Under the pieces are notes generated by a model that was not told the origin of the DNA, ran no database searches, and saw only the letters and a list, made by a program, of their open reading frames with translations. Source: Planctomycetota bacterium (GTDB lineage Bacteria > Planctomycetota > Phycisphaerae > Sedimentisphaerales > Anaerobacaceae). From it: 64,000 nt of DNA. The stretch is taken from positions 62,001 to 126,000 of the forward strand of contig VRUL01000001.1 of assembly GCA_019456145.1 (NCBI GenBank). Direction: 5' to 3'. Position numbers and translations under genes: made by a program. Below are positions 60,980 to 64,000 of this stretch, piece by piece; the first letter of the stretch is position 1, and every line of letters starts with the position of its first letter.

Positions 60980-62137
60980 TTAGCGGATTTTTAGTGTAGC
61001 CAGGGCAATGGCGGCAAAGGCCACGGCTAACAGCCAAAAGCGCACCACTACCTGCGGTTCACTCCAGCCAGCCAGGTGGAAATGATAATGAATAGGAGTA
61101 AATCTAAAAAGACGTTTTCCGCCGGTATATTTGAAATAGCTGACCTGCAGAACTACACTTAACAATTCAAAAACGAAAACACCGCCAATAATTAAAAGCA
61201 GAATTTCATTTCTGGTCACCAGTGCCCCATATCCCATAGCAGCCCCGAGAGGCAGTGAGCCGACATCACCCATAAAAACCTGAGCGGGATGGCAGTTGTA
61301 CCATAAGAAGCCGAGCACGGCCCCCAGGATTGCCGAATAGAAAATGCTCAACTCCCCGGCCTGAGGTATATGCGGCACAAAAAGATACTCTGACCAGGTG
61401 ACACTGGTTCGTGCCATCGTCTCAGAGGTAACATAACAAAGCACTACAAGGACCAGGCTTACCATTCCCACACATCCGGCGGCCAATCCGTCCATACCAT
61501 CGGCCAGGTTAACGGCATTGCTGGTGGCTGTTATGTAAAAAGTCGCTATCAAGACAAACATCCACTTGGCTAAAGGAAAGTAGATAGGGTCCTTACTGAA
61601 CGGCAGCCACAGCCAGAATAGTTTGGCGTCGTCGAGGTTGGCAAAATCGCCGTATAAAAACGAGGCTATCAGGACAGCCCCGCCGATTTGAAAGAGGAGC
61701 TTTTCCCAGGCTCTTAGTCCGTGTCTGCCTTGCCTGCGTGCGGTGAGCTTTAGCCAATCATCGACGCCGCCCAGGGCCCCAAACCATAACAATAAAAAAA
61801 TCACCTTTTCTACAAAGGGATTGTATAACTTAGCGTCAGGATTGTACAACTTGGACCATAACAACGTGCTTACCAGAACCGAAAGGATGATTATCAGGCC
61901 GCCCATCGTGGGTGTATTGGCTTTTTCCCTGGTTAACTCGTTCAACGCAGCGTGATGAAACTCGGGCCGGTCGCCAATTTTTTTACGCATCAGCCAGCGA
62001 ATAATCGTAGGGCCAATCAAAATCGAAATCAGAAAGCTGGTCAAAACCGCCGCTACCGAGCGAAACATCACGTTCTGATAAGCGTAAAAGTGAAAGCGTT
62101 CCTGAGCATTCAAATACCATAACAGGTAATATATCAT
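60980..62137 (-). CDS. mraY: Phospho-N-acetylmuramoyl-pentapeptide-transferase
   Basis: 385 residues with about ten helices. The signature NLADGMDGLAAG holds the catalytic Asp cluster, and VDDWLKLTARRQGRHGL, VFMGDVGSLPLGA and HYHFHLAGWSEPQVVVRFW are further MraY marks. It makes lipid I from UDP-MurNAc-pentapeptide and undecaprenyl phosphate at the inner membrane. It belongs to a minus-strand murE-murF-mraY run (55 bp between murF and mraY). Confidence 0.97.
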   Translation of the reverse strand: MIYYLLWYLNAQERFHFYAYQNVMFRSVAAVLTSFLISILIGPTIIRWLMRKKIGDRPEFHHAALNELTREKANTPTMGGLIIILSVLVSTLLWSKLYNPDAKLYNPFVEKVIFLLLWFGALGGVDDWLKLTARRQGRHGLRAWEKLLFQIGGAVLIASFLYGDFANLDDAKLFWLWLPFSKDPIYFPLAKWMFVLIATFYITATSNAVNLADGMDGLAAGCVGMVSLVLVVLCYVTSETMARTSVTWSEYLFVPHIPQAGELSIFYSAILGAVLGFLWYNCHPAQVFMGDVGSLPLGAAMGYGALVTRNEILLLIIGGVFVFELLSVVLQVSYFKYTGGKRLFRFTPIHYHFHLAGWSEPQVVVRFWLLAVAFAAIALATLKIR

Positions 62138-62192
62138 CTTGTATCCGGTATCTTATATTCAGTATCCGGCCTGGTGTTTGACAAGATACAGT

Positions 62193-63563
62193 TCACGAGA
62201 AGAGTTCCTTGAGTTTTTCGACGGCCAATTCCAGTTTGGCAGTTCTCGAACCTTTGACTAATATTATATCGTAATCTTTTATGGAATCCTCCAGATTATT
62301 ACAAGCTGAAAGCGTATCGTCGAAACATTTTGTTTGTAAATCGTATTCGGCGCTTGTTTTTGCGGCCTCGGCTGCGATTTTTGCAAGTCTGCCAACGGTT
62401 ATTAAAAGCTGCACTCGGGCCCGGGCAATAGAGGCGCCCAGTTCGGCGTGCAGGCCCTCGGTTTGCGGTCCCAATTCAGCCATATCGCCACAGATAAAAA
62501 CCGAACGGCGTTTTTGGGTTGAATCGAGGCCGGCTAATATATCCAGCGCATTTTTTACCGAGGCTGGATTTGCGTTATAACAATCATTTAATACCGTTAG
62601 TGTCCCGATTTGCAGCAGTTCGGTGCGCATAGACACAGCCGGCTGGGTCTTCACTGCCTGTGCAAAATCATCGATGGTTAAGCCAAATTGGCTGCAAACA
62701 GCCCAGGCGGCAAGCGCGTTTTCGACATTACCCTGGCCGGCCAATGGCAAATTAACCTGCGTATTATCTACGGTGAAACGGCTGCCAAAGCCGGTATTAG
62801 TAACGTTGAGGGCCTGGTAATCACAATCCTCTGATTTGCCGAAAGTGTAAAATACAGCAGGCCTGCTGCTTTTGGCGCGGCAGGCACCGGCCAGTTGGTC
62901 AAAATCGGCGTTGATTATCAAAACACCATCGGTCTGCAATCCTTCTGAAATGGCCAATTTTTCCTTTATAATCGCCTCCAGATCACCGAAACCCGCTAAA
63001 TGGGCCGGGTAGACACTGGTAATGACGGCGATGTCAGGTAGAGCGATTCGAGTTAAGTAAGCAATCTCGCCGGGGTAACTGCTGCCAAGCTCGGCGATAA
63101 CAATTTGAGTCTCTTGTCCGGCATCCAGGAGTGTCAAAGGCAGCCCTATCTGATTATTGAAATTCTTGTGTGCCTGCGATACGCGGTAATGCCGGCTTAA
63201 GACGTGGTATATAATTTCCCTTGTGGTTGTTTTGCCTACCGAACCGGTAATAGCTACTACCTTGTAGCCGGCGTGCCGGCGGTAATGCCGGGCAAAATCA
63301 CCAAGAGCTTTTACAGTATCGTCAACCTTGAGTATCGGCCCGCCTTCTACATTCTCGCTGACTACGGCACAAGCAGCACCTTTGGCGAAAGCTTCTTTGA
63401 CATAGTTGTGGCCATCGAAGTTATCTCCAACGATAGCAAAGAAACAGTCGCCGGGCTTTATAGTCCGCGAGTCAATATTGACGCCTGTTATGGAACTTCC
63501 GATGTTCCCGGCGGGCTCGGCTTTTATTATCCGGGCCAAGGCGTTGATTGAGAATTCCTTCAT
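62193..63563 (-). CDS. murF: UDP-N-acetylmuramoyl-tripeptide--D-alanyl-D-alanine ligase
   Basis: 456 residues. ATP site AITGSVGKTTTREII, then HKNFNNQIGLPLTLL and NDCYNANPASVKNALD, the MurF signature in the C-terminal domain. The N-terminal domain has GVNIDSRTIKPGDCFFAI. It adds D-Ala-D-Ala to the muropeptide precursor. It starts four bases inside the murE stop. Confidence 0.97.
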   Translation of the reverse strand: MKEFSINALARIIKAEPAGNIGSSITGVNIDSRTIKPGDCFFAIVGDNFDGHNYVKEAFAKGAACAVVSENVEGGPILKVDDTVKALGDFARHYRRHAGYKVVAITGSVGKTTTREIIYHVLSRHYRVSQAHKNFNNQIGLPLTLLDAGQETQIVIAELGSSYPGEIAYLTRIALPDIAVITSVYPAHLAGFGDLEAIIKEKLAISEGLQTDGVLIINADFDQLAGACRAKSSRPAVFYTFGKSEDCDYQALNVTNTGFGSRFTVDNTQVNLPLAGQGNVENALAAWAVCSQFGLTIDDFAQAVKTQPAVSMRTELLQIGTLTVLNDCYNANPASVKNALDILAGLDSTQKRRSVFICGDMAELGPQTEGLHAELGASIARARVQLLITVGRLAKIAAEAAKTSAEYDLQTKCFDDTLSACNNLEDSIKDYDIILVKGSRTAKLELAVEKLKELFS

Positions 63564-64000
63564 TTTCGGTTTTTAAGACACTCCCGGGCGATTAACTTGT
63601 CGCTGAAATCGAGTTTTTGATTGCCAATGATCTGATAGTCTTCGTGGCCTTTGCCCGCTATGAGCAGAATATCATCTTTGACAGCGGTCCTTATGGCCAA
63701 TTCAATTGCTTTTTTTCTGTCCGGTTCAATTACAACCGTTCGTGAATCCGGATTTTTAAAACCAGCAACGATTTCACTTATAATACCGGCAGGCTGTTCA
63801 GTCCGTGGATTATCATTGGTAACAATTACAAAATCTGCTAATTGTTCGGCAACCCCGGCCATACGCGGCCGTTTGGTTCTGTCTCTGTCTCCACCGCAGC
63901 CGAAAACAACGTACAGGGTGCCGGCGCAGAAAGGTTTTAGCGCAGAGAGCACATTCTTCAAAGCGTCATCGGTGTGAGCATAATCTATAAAAACTGAAAC
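63560..64000 (-). CDS. murE: UDP-MurNAc-tripeptide ligase MurE, C-terminal part (N-terminus beyond window)
   Basis: The frame is open to the window end. It begins with VSVFIDYAHTDDALKNVL, then VFGCGGDRDRTKRPRMA, and the motif DNPRTEQP that in MurE selects meso-diaminopimelate, followed by AGKGHEDYQ. So this is the MurE ligase C-terminal domain. Overlap with murF by four bases shows coupling. The cell wall is therefore predicted to be of the DAP type, consistent with asd in the window. Confidence 0.94.
   Translation of the reverse strand, partial: VSVFIDYAHTDDALKNVLSALKPFCAGTLYVVFGCGGDRDRTKRPRMAGVAEQLADFVIVTNDNPRTEQPAGIISEIVAGFKNPDSRTVVIEPDRKKAIELAIRTAVKDDILLIAGKGHEDYQIIGNQKLDFSDKLIARECLKNRK

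Overview
The window is a gene-dense bacterial chromosome segment of roughly even base composition. I infer a planctomycete, most likely an anaerobic Phycisphaerae-type lineage. Pointers are: TTG/GTG starts behind good Shine-Dalgarno sites; secreted proteins ending in dockerin-like tails; a MetX-MetW fusion; dispersed intergenic repeats whose reading frames spell NEPN/KTNP-type peptides; an Hdr/MetFV operon typical of anaerobic folate C1 metabolism; and a peptidoglycan cluster (mraY, murF, murE). The taxonomic call is inference from gene content and needs a marker-gene search.

Layout. 1-4.4 kb (minus): end of a GT4 glycosyltransferase, truA, asd, then an HtrA/DegP protease with its own terminator. 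4.9-10 kb (plus): a coupled tripartite efflux set (MacA-like adaptor, ATPase, FtsX-type permease, TolC-like lipoprotein), followed by a class I O-methyltransferase. 11-13.6 kb: YbaK-type deacylase, then an ECF sigma / small membrane protein / signal-peptidase-like cassette. 13.6-21.6 kb (minus): class V aminotransferase, DUF1015, NfnAB bifurcating transhydrogenase, scpA, a DUF2007-like gene without an ordinary start codon, trpS and a small Lys-rich protein. 21.8-23.9 kb: metX-metW fusion and tRNA-Val(CAC). 24.0-32.0 kb (minus): a six-gene overlapping operon hdrA-mvhD-hdrC-hdrB-metV-metF, in which HdrA is a 1527-residue fusion carrying an inserted NfnB/GltD-type flavoprotein. 32.6-34.8 kb: ParA-family ATPase, nusB, ribH and a strongly folded leader before ribH. 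35-39 kb: TPR protein, tRNA-Leu(TAA), an HMGL-family acyltransferase (possible Re-citrate synthase) and a HAD hydrolase.

39.1-42.6 kb is a small defence/toxin-antitoxin island. DarT and the DarG macrodomain are intact, but the conserved DarG C-terminal domain is missing from the macrodomain gene. It reappears 1.8 kb downstream, fused in frame to the second gene of an unfamiliar two-gene module. This rearranged DarTG locus is the most unusual thing I see.

42.6-49.6 kb: thrC, an ArnT-like GT83 transferase, a phosphatase-fold protein lacking its catalytic Cys, an ArnC/DPM-like GT2 transferase and a YdjC/ChbG deacetylase, framed by two copies of the dispersed repeat. 49.9-55.3 kb: a secreted protein with two seven-repeat FG-GAP propellers, a repeat-rich gap and a secreted GH13 alpha-amylase. 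55.4-64 kb: menA-type prenyltransferase, a lipoprotein, a receiver-like protein, groES-groEL with a strong terminator, a small membrane protein, and mraY, murF and partial murE.

Working together: the Hdr-MetFV operon and NfnAB point to flavin-based electron bifurcation linking NAD(P)H, ferredoxin and methylene-tetrahydrofolate. The propeller and amylase proteins point to polysaccharide use at the cell surface.
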